Of a DNA stretch of 21,152 nucleotides, positions 1 to 6,948 are shown one piece after another; within the stretch, counting starts at the first letter, position 1, and the number at the start of each line of letters is the position of its first letter. The notes beneath the pieces were generated by a model, which made no database searches, was not told the DNA's origin, and saw only the letters and a list, made by a program, of their open reading frames with translations. The DNA is from Thermoplasmata archaeon (GTDB lineage: Archaea; Thermoplasmatota; Thermoplasmata; Lutacidiplasmatales; UBA184). The stretch is taken from positions 1 to 21,152 of the forward strand of contig JASHQY010000085.1 of NCBI GenBank assembly GCA_030038885.1. The letters are read 5' to 3'. The position numbers and the translations under genes are program-made.

Positions 1-2394
1 CGCCGCGAGGAGCTCGAGCGGCCCGGCCCGCGCGAGGCGGGCGATCGTCGCGTGCTCGGCGGCGAGGACCCGCGCGACCTCGGGCCCGGCCGGGCGGATC
101 CAGGCGGGCACGGTCGCCCCGAGCGGCACCTGCTCGTCGGCGCGCAGGTTCCGTAGCCACCGGACCGCTTCGAGGACCGTCTCCATCTCGAGCTCCGCGC
201 TCGGGTCCGCGGGGGCCTCGTCGGGGCGGGGGGCGGGCGCGGTCGCGAGGAGGTCGCCGGCGTGCGGCAGCGCGTGCCAGAGCTCCTCGGTGAGGTGCGG
301 AACGAACGGGTGCAGCTGGCGGAGGGTCCGCTCGACTACGAAGAGGAGCGTCGCCCGGGCGTCCCGCTGCGCCGGGTCGCCGCGGCGGCCGGCGAGCGCC
401 TCCTTCGCGATCTCGACGTACCGGTCCGCGAGGTCGTGCCAGACGAAGCGGTGGAGCGCGGACGCGGCGCGGGTCGGCTCGAACTCGGCCAGCGCGCTCT
501 CGACCTCGGCGGCGACGCGCCGGTACCGTGCGAGGATCCAGCGGTGCTCGAGCGCGGCGCCGGCCGGGAGGTCCGGGGGTCCCGCGACCGGACCCGTGCC
601 GGGGGCGACGTGGCCCGACGCGAACCGCACGAGGTTCCAGAGCTTCGTGAGGAAGCGCTGCGCCCCGTCGAGCGCCGGCCGGCCGAACGGCCCGTCCTCG
701 GTCGTCGGGTTCGGGAAGACCAGCGCGAAGCGGAGCGCATCCGCTCCGTGCGCGGCGATCACGTCGAGCGGGTCCGGTGAGTTCCCGAGGTGCTTCGACA
801 TGCGGCGCCCGCGCTCGTCGAGGAGCATCCCGGTGAAGTACACGTCGGAGAACGGCACCGCGCCGGTGAACCGGACGCCGGCCATCATCATCCGCGCGAC
901 CCAGAAGAACATGATGTCGCGGCCCGTGACGAGCACCCGGGTCGGGTAGTACGCGGCGAGGTCCGCGGTCCGTTCGGGCCACCCCAGCGCGGCGAACGGC
1001 CAGAGCCAGGACGTGAACCACGTGTCGAGCACGTCCGGGTCGGGGGTGAGCTCGGTCGCGCCGCAGTGGGCGCAGCGGGTCGGGGGCTCGACCTCGACCG
1101 TCTCCTTGCCGCACGCGCGGCAGCGGTCGACCGGGATGCGGTGCCCCCAGACCACCTGGCGGGAGACGCACCAATCCTCGATCCCCTCCATCCACCGGAA
1201 GAAGGTGAGCGTCCAGCGCTCGGGGTGGATGCGGATCTGCCCGGACCGGACCGCGGCGACCGCCGGGCCGGCGAGGGGAGCCATCCGCACGAACCACTGG
1301 GTCGAGAGCCGGGGCTCGACGACCGCGTCCGACCGCTCGGACCGCCCGACCGAGTGCCGGTACGGCTCCTGCCGGACGAGGAGGCCCTCGCGCGCGAGCT
1401 CCTCGACGATCCGCGCGCGTCCGGCCTCGCGGTCGAGGCCGTGGAACCGCGCCGGCACCGCCGGGCCGGTGAGGCGGGCGGACGCGTCGAAGATCTCGAC
1501 CGCCTCCGCGAGGTCCGGATGGCGGGACGCGATCTCGCGGTCGATCGGATCGTGGCGGGGCGTGATCTTGAGGGCCCCGCCCCCGAACGTCGGATCGACC
1601 GCCGGGTCGGCGATCACCGGCACCCTCCGATGGCTCACCGGCACGATCACGAACCGTCCGATCGCGTCCGCGTACCGGGCGTCGTCCGGGTGCACCGCGA
1701 CCGCGACATCCCCGAAGACGGTCTCGGGGCGGACGGTCGCGACCTCGAGGCCGCCGGGGGCCCCGTCCGCCCACGCGTAGCGCAGGTAGCAGAGGGTCGT
1801 CGCCTCCTCCGTGTGGACGACCTCGAGGTCGGAGATCGCGGTCCGGAGCCGGGGGTCCCAGTTGACCATCCGCTCGCCGCGGTACACGAGGCCGTCCCGG
1901 TAGAGCGCGACGAACGCGGTCCGCGTCGCGCGCACGCTCGCCGGGTCCATCGTGTACCGGTACCGGGTCCAGTCGACGGAGAACCCGCCGGCCCGGGTCT
2001 GCTCCCCGATCCGGCGCTCGTGCTCCGCGCGCCACCGCTCGACCTCCGCGATCGCGGCCTCGGGGGGAAGCTCCTCGAGGCGCACCCCCTGCTTCGCGAG
2101 GCGGCGGCGGACCTCGACCTGGGTCGCGAGGCCCGCGTGGTCGAGGCCCGGCACCCAGAGCGTGGGGACCCCCTCGGCCCGGTGGTGCCGGACGAGGAGG
2201 TCCATCACGGTGTCGCCGAGCATGTGGCCCATCGTCAGGACGCCGGTGACGTTCGGGGGGGGAAGGATCAGCGAGTACGTCGGCGGCGACGGGGCGTCGG
2301 GGGCGCGGAACGCCGCGGCGCGCTCCCAGGCCGCCTGCCACTTCGCCTCGAGCTCCCGCGGCTCGAAGCGCGTCGGGAGCGTCGCGCCGCTCAC
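1..2394 (-). CDS. valS: Valyl-tRNA synthetase, bacterial type (C-terminus cut by window edge)
   Basis: Charges tRNA-Val with valine in the cytoplasm and hydrolyses mischarged Thr-tRNA. The frame is open from a GTG at 2394 to the window edge, giving 798 residues; the C-terminal end lies outside. Visible in order: class I motif PPPNVTGVLTMGH (residues 45-57), DHAGLATQ (85-92), the CP1 editing domain with ATVRPETVFGD and GGALKITPRHDP, a Cys4 zinc-knuckle-like segment CRACG...CAHCG (about 424-442), DPDVLDTWFTSWLWP, RMSKHLGNSPDP (531-542) and an all-helical anticodon-binding domain. DHA-G-x-ATQ and the editing motifs identify ValRS rather than Ile/LeuRS. Odd points: the HIGH box is T-M-G-H, not H-x-G-H, and the KMSKS box is R-M-S-K-H. 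The GTG start overlaps the permease stop (GTGA), so translation is probably coupled to the ABC genes. The bacterial-type motifs suggest horizontal origin (inference). Confidence 0.95.
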   Translation of the reverse strand, partial: MSGATLPTRFEPRELEAKWQAAWERAAAFRAPDAPSPPTYSLILPPPNVTGVLTMGHMLGDTVMDLLVRHHRAEGVPTLWVPGLDHAGLATQVEVRRRLAKQGVRLEELPPEAAIAEVERWRAEHERRIGEQTRAGGFSVDWTRYRYTMDPASVRATRTAFVALYRDGLVYRGERMVNWDPRLRTAISDLEVVHTEEATTLCYLRYAWADGAPGGLEVATVRPETVFGDVAVAVHPDDARYADAIGRFVIVPVSHRRVPVIADPAVDPTFGGGALKITPRHDPIDREIASRHPDLAEAVEIFDASARLTGPAVPARFHGLDREAGRARIVEELAREGLLVRQEPYRHSVGRSERSDAVVEPRLSTQWFVRMAPLAGPAVAAVRSGQIRIHPERWTLTFFRWMEGIEDWCVSRQVVWGHRIPVDRCRACGKETVEVEPPTRCAHCGATELTPDPDVLDTWFTSWLWPFAALGWPERTADLAAYYPTRVLVTGRDIMFFWVARMMMAGVRFTGAVPFSDVYFTGMLLDERGRRMSKHLGNSPDPLDVIAAHGADALRFALVFPNPTTEDGPFGRPALDGAQRFLTKLWNLVRFASGHVAPGTGPVAGPPDLPAGAALEHRWILARYRRVAAEVESALAEFEPTRAASALHRFVWHDLADRYVEIAKEALAGRRGDPAQRDARATLLFVVERTLRQLHPFVPHLTEELWHALPHAGDLLATAPAPRPDEAPADPSAELEMETVLEAVRWLRNLRADEQVPLGATVPAWIRPAGPEVARVLAAEHATIARLARAGPLELLAA

Positions 2395-4070
2395 CCGGTC
2401 CTCCCGTCGCGGCGGCCGAGCGCGAACGGAGCGCAGATCGCGAGCTCCCCGAGGGCGAACAGTCCCATGGCCGCGAGCGCGGTCTCCGGGGCCGCCGCAC
2501 CGAGCAGCCGGAACGCGACGAGCGGCCCGCCCGCGACCACGAGCCCCGGGACCGCGATGATCGCAGCGTACCACCCGCCCGAGTAGAGGTTGACGATCGG
2601 CAGGCCCCGCGCGCGGGCGCGACGGAACAGGAGGCCGAGCTCGAGGAGCGCGGCGGCGAGGACCGCCGGGAACTCCGCGAGCACGAACGCGACGAACAGC
2701 GCCGGCTGGAACACGCGGACGAGGGTGAGCCCGAGGACGACGCCGGCCGCGATCAGGTAGATCCCGGCGACGAGCGCGACCTTCCCGGTGAGGATCGACC
2801 GGTCGGTGATCGGGAGCGTCCGGCCGTACGCGTACGCGATCACCTCGATCGCGAAGAAGGCGGGGCCGAAGAAGGTTGCGAGCAGCGCGGCCGTCGCGAC
2901 CGCCGCCAGCGCGAGTCCGAGCGCCGCCGACGAGCCGGGGCCGGTGACGAACGTGAACAGGCCGATCGCGACCGCCTCGAGGATCGGGAAGATCACGAGG
3001 AACGCGTAGCCCGGCATCCGGCTCGCGATCCGCAGGTCCTTCGTGAGGACCGCCCGGGCCGGTCCCCTCGGGCGCAGGACGAAGCGGGCCGGCGGGGCGT
3101 CCGCGGGAGCGAGGACCGGGGCGAGCCCGGTCCGGCGCACCGACGCCATCAGCCAGACGACCGCCCAGGCGGTCAGCACGACGTAGACCGCGGCCGCGGC
3201 GCTCAGCACCGCGCGCCCGGTCGCGTCGAGCGCGAACGCGGCGGTCCCGTGCACGGCAATCGCCGGAAGGATCGCGAGCGTGATCGGGAACACCGAGAGC
3301 ACGAGGTCGCTCCCGAGCGACGGGCCTCCGCCCAGCGTGCGGCCGACGATCGCGAGGAAGCCGGGGGCGGCGATCACGAGGCCGAACATCGCGAACGCGG
3401 GGAGCACCCAGAGCACGAGGTAGGCCCACCGAACGAGCGTGCGGCCGCCGCCGCCCCGCGCGCCCTGCACGCGCCGGACGAAGAACCGCCCGGTCCAGAG
3501 CGCGAGCGCGAGCGCGAAGCCGACCGCGGCGAACGCGCCGGGAACGATGGCCAACCCCGCGGCCGCCCCGAGGCTGGCCGCGACGAAGAGCGGCGTCGTC
3601 ACGAGGACCATCGCGGCCGGCAGGTCGAACAGCCGCAGGTAGAGCAGGCCGGCGACCCGGCCGAGGGTCCGCTCGTCGATCGGCAGGGGCTCGAGGACCG
3701 GCAGGACGCCGGACGCGAGCAGGGTCGGGATCACCTGGAGGCCGGTCCACCACAGGAACGCGACCTCGATCGCGAGCAGCCCGGTCAGCACCCCCATCTG
3801 GAAGACCCCGGTCGGCACGACGACCCCGAAGAACGGCGTCGCGACGATCCGGGCGGAGACCTCGAGCAGCGCGCACGCGCCGGCGACCAGGAGGCCGAGC
3901 ACCGCGGCGACGAGCACCTTGCTCTGGACCACCCGGCGCCGCGCCCGCCGCACCATCTGGAGGGGGGGCCCCGCCGGCGGGAGGTTGCCCTGGCGGAACG
4001 CGTAGATCGCCTGGAGCGAGAGCTCCGAGAACGCGACGCTGCTGATCCGCCAGGCCTCCCGCCAGCCCAT
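2391..4070 (-). CDS. ABC-2 type transporter permease
   Basis: Integral-membrane partner of the ATPase encoded just upstream. The 559-residue product is almost entirely hydrophobic, with about 12-13 predicted membrane segments (for example around residues 50-75, 85-110, 150-200, 215-240, 340-365 and 375-405), after a cytoplasmic N-terminus that includes a basic stretch RRARRRVV. Only one base separates the ATPase stop (4072-4074) from this ATG, so the two are co-translated and very likely form one exporter. Its length and many helices fit a fused double-length ABC-2/exporter permease rather than the usual six-helix form. The TGA stop overlaps the valS start by four bases. The substrate cannot be read from sequence; drug, lipid or polysaccharide export are all possible. 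Confidence 0.85.
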   Translation of the reverse strand: MGWREAWRISSVAFSELSLQAIYAFRQGNLPPAGPPLQMVRRARRRVVQSKVLVAAVLGLLVAGACALLEVSARIVATPFFGVVVPTGVFQMGVLTGLLAIEVAFLWWTGLQVIPTLLASGVLPVLEPLPIDERTLGRVAGLLYLRLFDLPAAMVLVTTPLFVAASLGAAAGLAIVPGAFAAVGFALALALWTGRFFVRRVQGARGGGGRTLVRWAYLVLWVLPAFAMFGLVIAAPGFLAIVGRTLGGGPSLGSDLVLSVFPITLAILPAIAVHGTAAFALDATGRAVLSAAAAVYVVLTAWAVVWLMASVRRTGLAPVLAPADAPPARFVLRPRGPARAVLTKDLRIASRMPGYAFLVIFPILEAVAIGLFTFVTGPGSSAALGLALAAVATAALLATFFGPAFFAIEVIAYAYGRTLPITDRSILTGKVALVAGIYLIAAGVVLGLTLVRVFQPALFVAFVLAEFPAVLAAALLELGLLFRRARARGLPIVNLYSGGWYAAIIAVPGLVVAGGPLVAFRLLGAAAPETALAAMGLFALGELAICAPFALGRRDGRTG

Positions 4071-4071
4071 C

Positions 4072-4872
4072 CTACCGGCCCTCGAGCGCGCGGACCGCCG
4101 TGTCGAGCCCCTCGCCCTCCCGGGTCAGGCGGAGGAACACCTCCTCGAGGGTCGCGTCCCCGGCGTCGCTGCGTCCCCGGAGCGCGGCGAGCGTCCCTTC
4201 GGCCCGCAGCACCCCCCGGTCGAGGATGCCGACCCGGTGGCAGAGCTGCTGGGCGATCTCCATCGTGTGGGTCGAGAACAGGACGCCCCGTCCGCTCGTC
4301 GCGACGTAGCGGGCGAGCAGGTCCTTCATGATCCGGACCGAGCGCGGGTCGAGGCTGTTCAACGGCTCGTCGAGCACCAGCAGCGGCGGCTGGTGGAGGA
4401 GCGCGGCGACGATCAGCACCTTCTGCCGCGTCCCGTTCGAGAGCGACGCGATCGGCTCCTCGAACTCCCCCTCGAGGCGGAACGCCGCGGCGTAGTTCCG
4501 GGCGCGCTCGGAGGAGGTCCCGGGGTCGAGCCGGCGGACGCTCGCGACGAACTCGAGGAACTCGCGGGGCGTCAGGGCCTCGTAGAGCAGCGACGTCTCG
4601 GGCACGTAGCCGAGCCGCTCCTTGGTCCCGAGGCCGTCCGTGGCCGGGTCGAGGCCGAAAACCCGCAGGCGACCGTGCGCCGGCGGCACGAGGCCGACGA
4701 TCGCCTTGATCGTGCTCGATTTCCCGGCACCGTTCGACCCGAGGAGGCCGTAGATCTCGCCGGGACGCACCGAGAACGACAGGCGATCGACCGCGAGGTG
4801 CTCGCCGTAGGCGACCGACAGCTCCTCGACGACCAGCGGCACCGGGTCCGGGCCGTACGGAGGGGCTGCCAC
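4072..4872 (-). CDS. ABC transporter ATP-binding protein (ABC-2 exporter type)
   Basis: Hydrolyses ATP to power the adjacent permease at the inner face of the membrane. The 266-residue protein has Walker A GSNGAGKS (45-52), a Q-loop region where the usual Gln position reads PE (YVPET, 89-93), a degenerate signature LSNGT (144-148), Walker B LLVLDEP (164-170), D-loop NSLDP (172-176) and the H-loop His in STHTME (H202). Length is normal for single-domain exporter ATPases of the CcmA/NatA type. The start is GTG at 4872, chosen because a TATA-like element sits about 28 nt upstream and an AGGAG lies four bases before it. It is the first gene of an ATPase-permease-valS unit. Confidence 0.93.
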   Translation of the reverse strand: MAAPPYGPDPVPLVVEELSVAYGEHLAVDRLSFSVRPGEIYGLLGSNGAGKSSTIKAIVGLVPPAHGRLRVFGLDPATDGLGTKERLGYVPETSLLYEALTPREFLEFVASVRRLDPGTSSERARNYAAAFRLEGEFEEPIASLSNGTRQKVLIVAALLHQPPLLVLDEPLNSLDPRSVRIMKDLLARYVATSGRGVLFSTHTMEIAQQLCHRVGILDRGVLRAEGTLAALRGRSDAGDATLEEVFLRLTREGEGLDTAVRALEGR

Positions 4873-4897
4873 GGCTCTCCTACGGTCGGCGCCGGAG

Positions 4898-4903
4898 TAT
4901 AAG
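4898..4903 (-). promoter_or_regulatory. TATA-like box for the ABC/valS unit
   Basis: CTTATA on the minus strand, in the 52-nt gap between the lysS stop and the ATPase GTG. Its centre is about 28 nt from the start codon, which predicts a transcript beginning within a few bases of the GTG (nearly leaderless). An AGGAG also lies at 4877-4881, so either initiation mode is possible. Confidence 0.55.
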
Positions 4904-4924
4904 TCGCGTGGCGCGCGTCCCGCG

Positions 4925-6403
4925 TCAGCGCGGGCGGACCAGCGGAAAGAGGATCACGTCCTTGATCGACGCGGTGCCGGTGAGGCCCATGATGACCCGG
5001 TCGACCCCGACGCCGATCCCGGTCGCCGGCGGCATCCCGTGCCGGAGCGCGCGGACGAAATCCGCATCGTAGGCGTACGCGTCGCCGCCCGGGCCCCCGA
5101 GCTGCTCGCGGAACCGGCGTTCCTGCTCGTCCGGGTCGTTGAGCTCGGTGTACGCGTTGCCCAATTCGAAGCCCCGGTAGAACATCTCGAACCGCTCGAC
5201 CCGGCCCGGCTTGCTCCGGTGGCGCTTCGCGAGGGGCGTGGTGACCGACGGATGGTCGACCACGAACGTGAGCCGCTCGAGATGGGGCTCGACGTAGTGC
5301 TCGAACAGCTTGTCGAGGAAGACCCCGGGGCCCGAGCGGTCCGGGACCGTCGATCCGATCCCCCGCGCGAGCTCCCGCAGCTCGTCGACCCCCTTCGCGA
5401 GGAGGTCCCGGATCCCGCTGCGCCGCTCGAGCTCGTCGACGAAGTCGACCGTCGCGAACGGGGGCGTGAAGTCCCGCGCCGCCTGCTGGGCGGCCGCCGA
5501 GTCCGGCAGGAGCGGGCGCACCCGCTCGGCGAGGTGGCCGAAGAGGCCCTCGACGAGGCGCCGCATGTCGTGGTAGTCGGCGTAGGCCCAGTAGGCCTCG
5601 AGCTCGGTGAACTCGGGCGAGTGGGTCGTGTCCATGTCCTCGTTGCGGAACGCCCGGCCGAGCTCGTAGACCCGCTCGAGCCCGCCGACCAGGAGCCGCT
5701 TCAGCGGGAGCTCGAGCGAGATCCGCAGCGGCACGTCCGCGTCGAGGTACCGGGAATGGGTCACGAACGGGGTCGCGGCCGCGCCGCCCGCCACCGGGAG
5801 GAGGACCGGGGTCTCGACCTCGAGGAACTGCGCGGCGTCGAGGTACTGCCGCATCTCGCGGACGAGCTGCGAGCGGGCCCGGAACAGCGCGCGCGTCTCG
5901 GGGGACGCGAGGAGGTCGAGGTACCGTCGCCGAAGGCGCTCCTCGACGTCCTGCAGGCCGTGGAACTTCTCGGGCGGCGGAGCGATCGCCTTCGCGAGGA
6001 GCGTGATCGCCCGCACGTGGACGGACGGCTCGCCCCGCTTCGAGACCGCGGGAACGCCGTCCGCGCCGACGATGTCGCCGGGGTCGAGGTCGCGCAGCCA
6101 CCGTTCGAACTCGCCCGCGTCCATCGAGTCGGCCCGCAGGAGGAGCTGGATCGTGCCGGCCCGGTCCTCGAGGTCGCCGAACGCGGTCTTCCCGTGGACG
6201 CGGAACGCCTTCAGGCGTCCGGCGACCCGGACCGGCTCGCCCGGCGCCTCCTCGCCGGGCGCGAGGGTCGAGCACCGGAGGCGGACGTCGTCGCTCGGGA
6301 CCCGGCCGACGAACGACCAGGGGTACGGTTCCCGCCCCTCGCCGCGCAGGCGCTCGGCCTTCGCGCGCCGCTCACGTTCGAGCGGGGTCTCGTCGTCGGT
6401 CAC
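4925..6403 (-). CDS. lysS: Lysyl-tRNA synthetase, class II
   Basis: Attaches lysine to tRNA-Lys. The 492-residue protein has the class II LysRS layout: a short basic N-terminal helix, an OB-fold anticodon-binding domain (about 55-145, with GRLKAFRVHGKTAFGDL), then the catalytic core. Motif 1 ends in FLEVETPVLL (193-202), followed by GGAAATPFVTH; motif 2 is FRNEDMDTTHSPEFTELE (252-269); motif 3 is GIGVGVDRVIMGLTG near the C-terminus. Length is normal. This is the class II enzyme, not the class I LysRS found in many euryarchaea. Start is GTG at 6403; no upstream in-frame alternative is compelling. The 53-nt gap to the upstream gene contains a T-rich element that may be its promoter. Confidence 0.95.
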   Translation of the reverse strand: MTDDETPLERERRAKAERLRGEGREPYPWSFVGRVPSDDVRLRCSTLAPGEEAPGEPVRVAGRLKAFRVHGKTAFGDLEDRAGTIQLLLRADSMDAGEFERWLRDLDPGDIVGADGVPAVSKRGEPSVHVRAITLLAKAIAPPPEKFHGLQDVEERLRRRYLDLLASPETRALFRARSQLVREMRQYLDAAQFLEVETPVLLPVAGGAAATPFVTHSRYLDADVPLRISLELPLKRLLVGGLERVYELGRAFRNEDMDTTHSPEFTELEAYWAYADYHDMRRLVEGLFGHLAERVRPLLPDSAAAQQAARDFTPPFATVDFVDELERRSGIRDLLAKGVDELRELARGIGSTVPDRSGPGVFLDKLFEHYVEPHLERLTFVVDHPSVTTPLAKRHRSKPGRVERFEMFYRGFELGNAYTELNDPDEQERRFREQLGGPGGDAYAYDADFVRALRHGMPPATGIGVGVDRVIMGLTGTASIKDVILFPLVRPR

Positions 6404-6440
6404 GGCACCGAAAGGGGCAGGCCGGGGGAGGGACGCGGGA

Positions 6441-6448
6441 CGAAAAGC
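6441..6448 (-). promoter_or_regulatory. Possible weak TATA element for lysS
   Basis: The minus strand reads GGGCTTTTCG here, about 40 nt before the lysS GTG, in an otherwise G+C-rich gap. A similar GCGCTTTTGC occurs before the S53 peptidase gene. It would give a leader of about 15 nt. Weak match; lysS could instead be read through from the upstream gene. Confidence 0.3.
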
Positions 6449-6456
6449 CCTTCGCG

Positions 6457-6858
6457 CTACGCCGCCAGGCCCTCGAGCGCCAGGCGCTCGATCCCGCCCG
6501 GCCGGATGAGCGCGAGGTGCTCCGGGACCGCCGGGTCCTTGCCCGCGGCGCGGGCGGGCTCGTGGAGCACGAGGAACGTGCCGAGGAAGAACTCGGCGGC
6601 GGCATCGCCTCCGCCGATCCCGTAGCTCACGTAGTCCGAGAAGTACACGTGGATCGAGCCGGAGTGGTGCCGGCGCAGCGCCTCGAGGAACTTCGCGACC
6701 TCGCCGGGGCCCTTGCGCTCGAGCTCGTCGACGAGGTCCCGGAGGAGCGGCCGCTGGCTCAACCCCGCCAGACCGTCGTACGCGAGGTAGACCGCGGGCC
6801 GGGGATCGAGCGCGACGACGTCGAGCCGGAGCACGCCTTCCACCGGTTTCGTGCGCAT
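6457..6858 (-). CDS. Hypothetical protein, 133 residues, upstream of lysS
   Basis: I do not recognise this family. The protein is soluble-looking, with no signal peptide or membrane helix, and slightly acidic. It mixes predicted beta segments (LRLDVVALD, AVYLAYD, SIHVYFSDYVSYG, EFFLGTFLVLH) with a charged helix (residues about 38-62), consistent with a small alpha/beta domain. The glycine-rich GIGGGDAAAE (about 80-89) could be a turn or loop. It is supported as real by an ATG start with a TTAAC element 29 nt upstream, codon use like its neighbours, and its position between the thermosome terminator hairpin and lysS. Only 53 nt separate it from lysS, so the two may be co-transcribed. No function is assigned. 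Confidence 0.75.
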   Translation of the reverse strand: MRTKPVEGVLRLDVVALDPRPAVYLAYDGLAGLSQRPLLRDLVDELERKGPGEVAKFLEALRRHHSGSIHVYFSDYVSYGIGGGDAAAEFFLGTFLVLHEPARAAGKDPAVPEHLALIRPGGIERLALEGLAA

Positions 6859-6882
6859 GGGGAAGGCGCCTACCGCTCGCGC

Positions 6883-6890
6883 GTTAAGAA
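6883..6890 (-). promoter_or_regulatory. TATA-like box for the 133-residue gene
   Basis: TTCTTAAC on the minus strand, centred about 28 nt before the ATG at 6858, which predicts a leaderless transcript. It is one of the few A+T-rich spots in this intergenic stretch and lies directly downstream of the hairpin at 6896-6923. Confidence 0.5.
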
Positions 6891-6895
6891 GGCTT

Positions 6896-6923
6896 CGGCC
6901 GGCGGCCCGTGCGCCGCCGGCCG
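6896..6923 (-). terminator. Strong G+C hairpin after the thermosome gene
   Basis: Perfect 11-bp inverted repeat, CGGCCGGCGGC and GCCGCCGGCCG, around a six-base loop, 25 nt beyond the thermosome stop. In the thermosome transcript it is followed by a pyrimidine-rich run (CCTTCTTAA), so it may act as terminator or 3'-end stabiliser. It also abuts the next gene's TATA element. Confidence 0.55.
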
Positions 6924-6948
6924 GAGGAGGGGGTTGGGGGCGTGGGGC

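Noticed and set aside
790..2586. 598-residue plus-strand ORF opposite valS
   Set aside because: Arg/Asp/Glu/Pro-rich low-information translation typical of the shadow frame of a G+C-rich gene; it runs through the complete valS reading frame and has no domain.
3249..4331. 360-residue plus-strand ORF opposite the ABC genes
   Set aside because: Extreme Arg/Glu/Asp/His content and full overlap with the clear permease and ATPase genes.
4572..6275. 567-residue minus-strand ORF in another frame of lysS and the ATPase gene
   Set aside because: Arg/Pro-rich and without motifs; class II LysRS in the correct frame explains the region.
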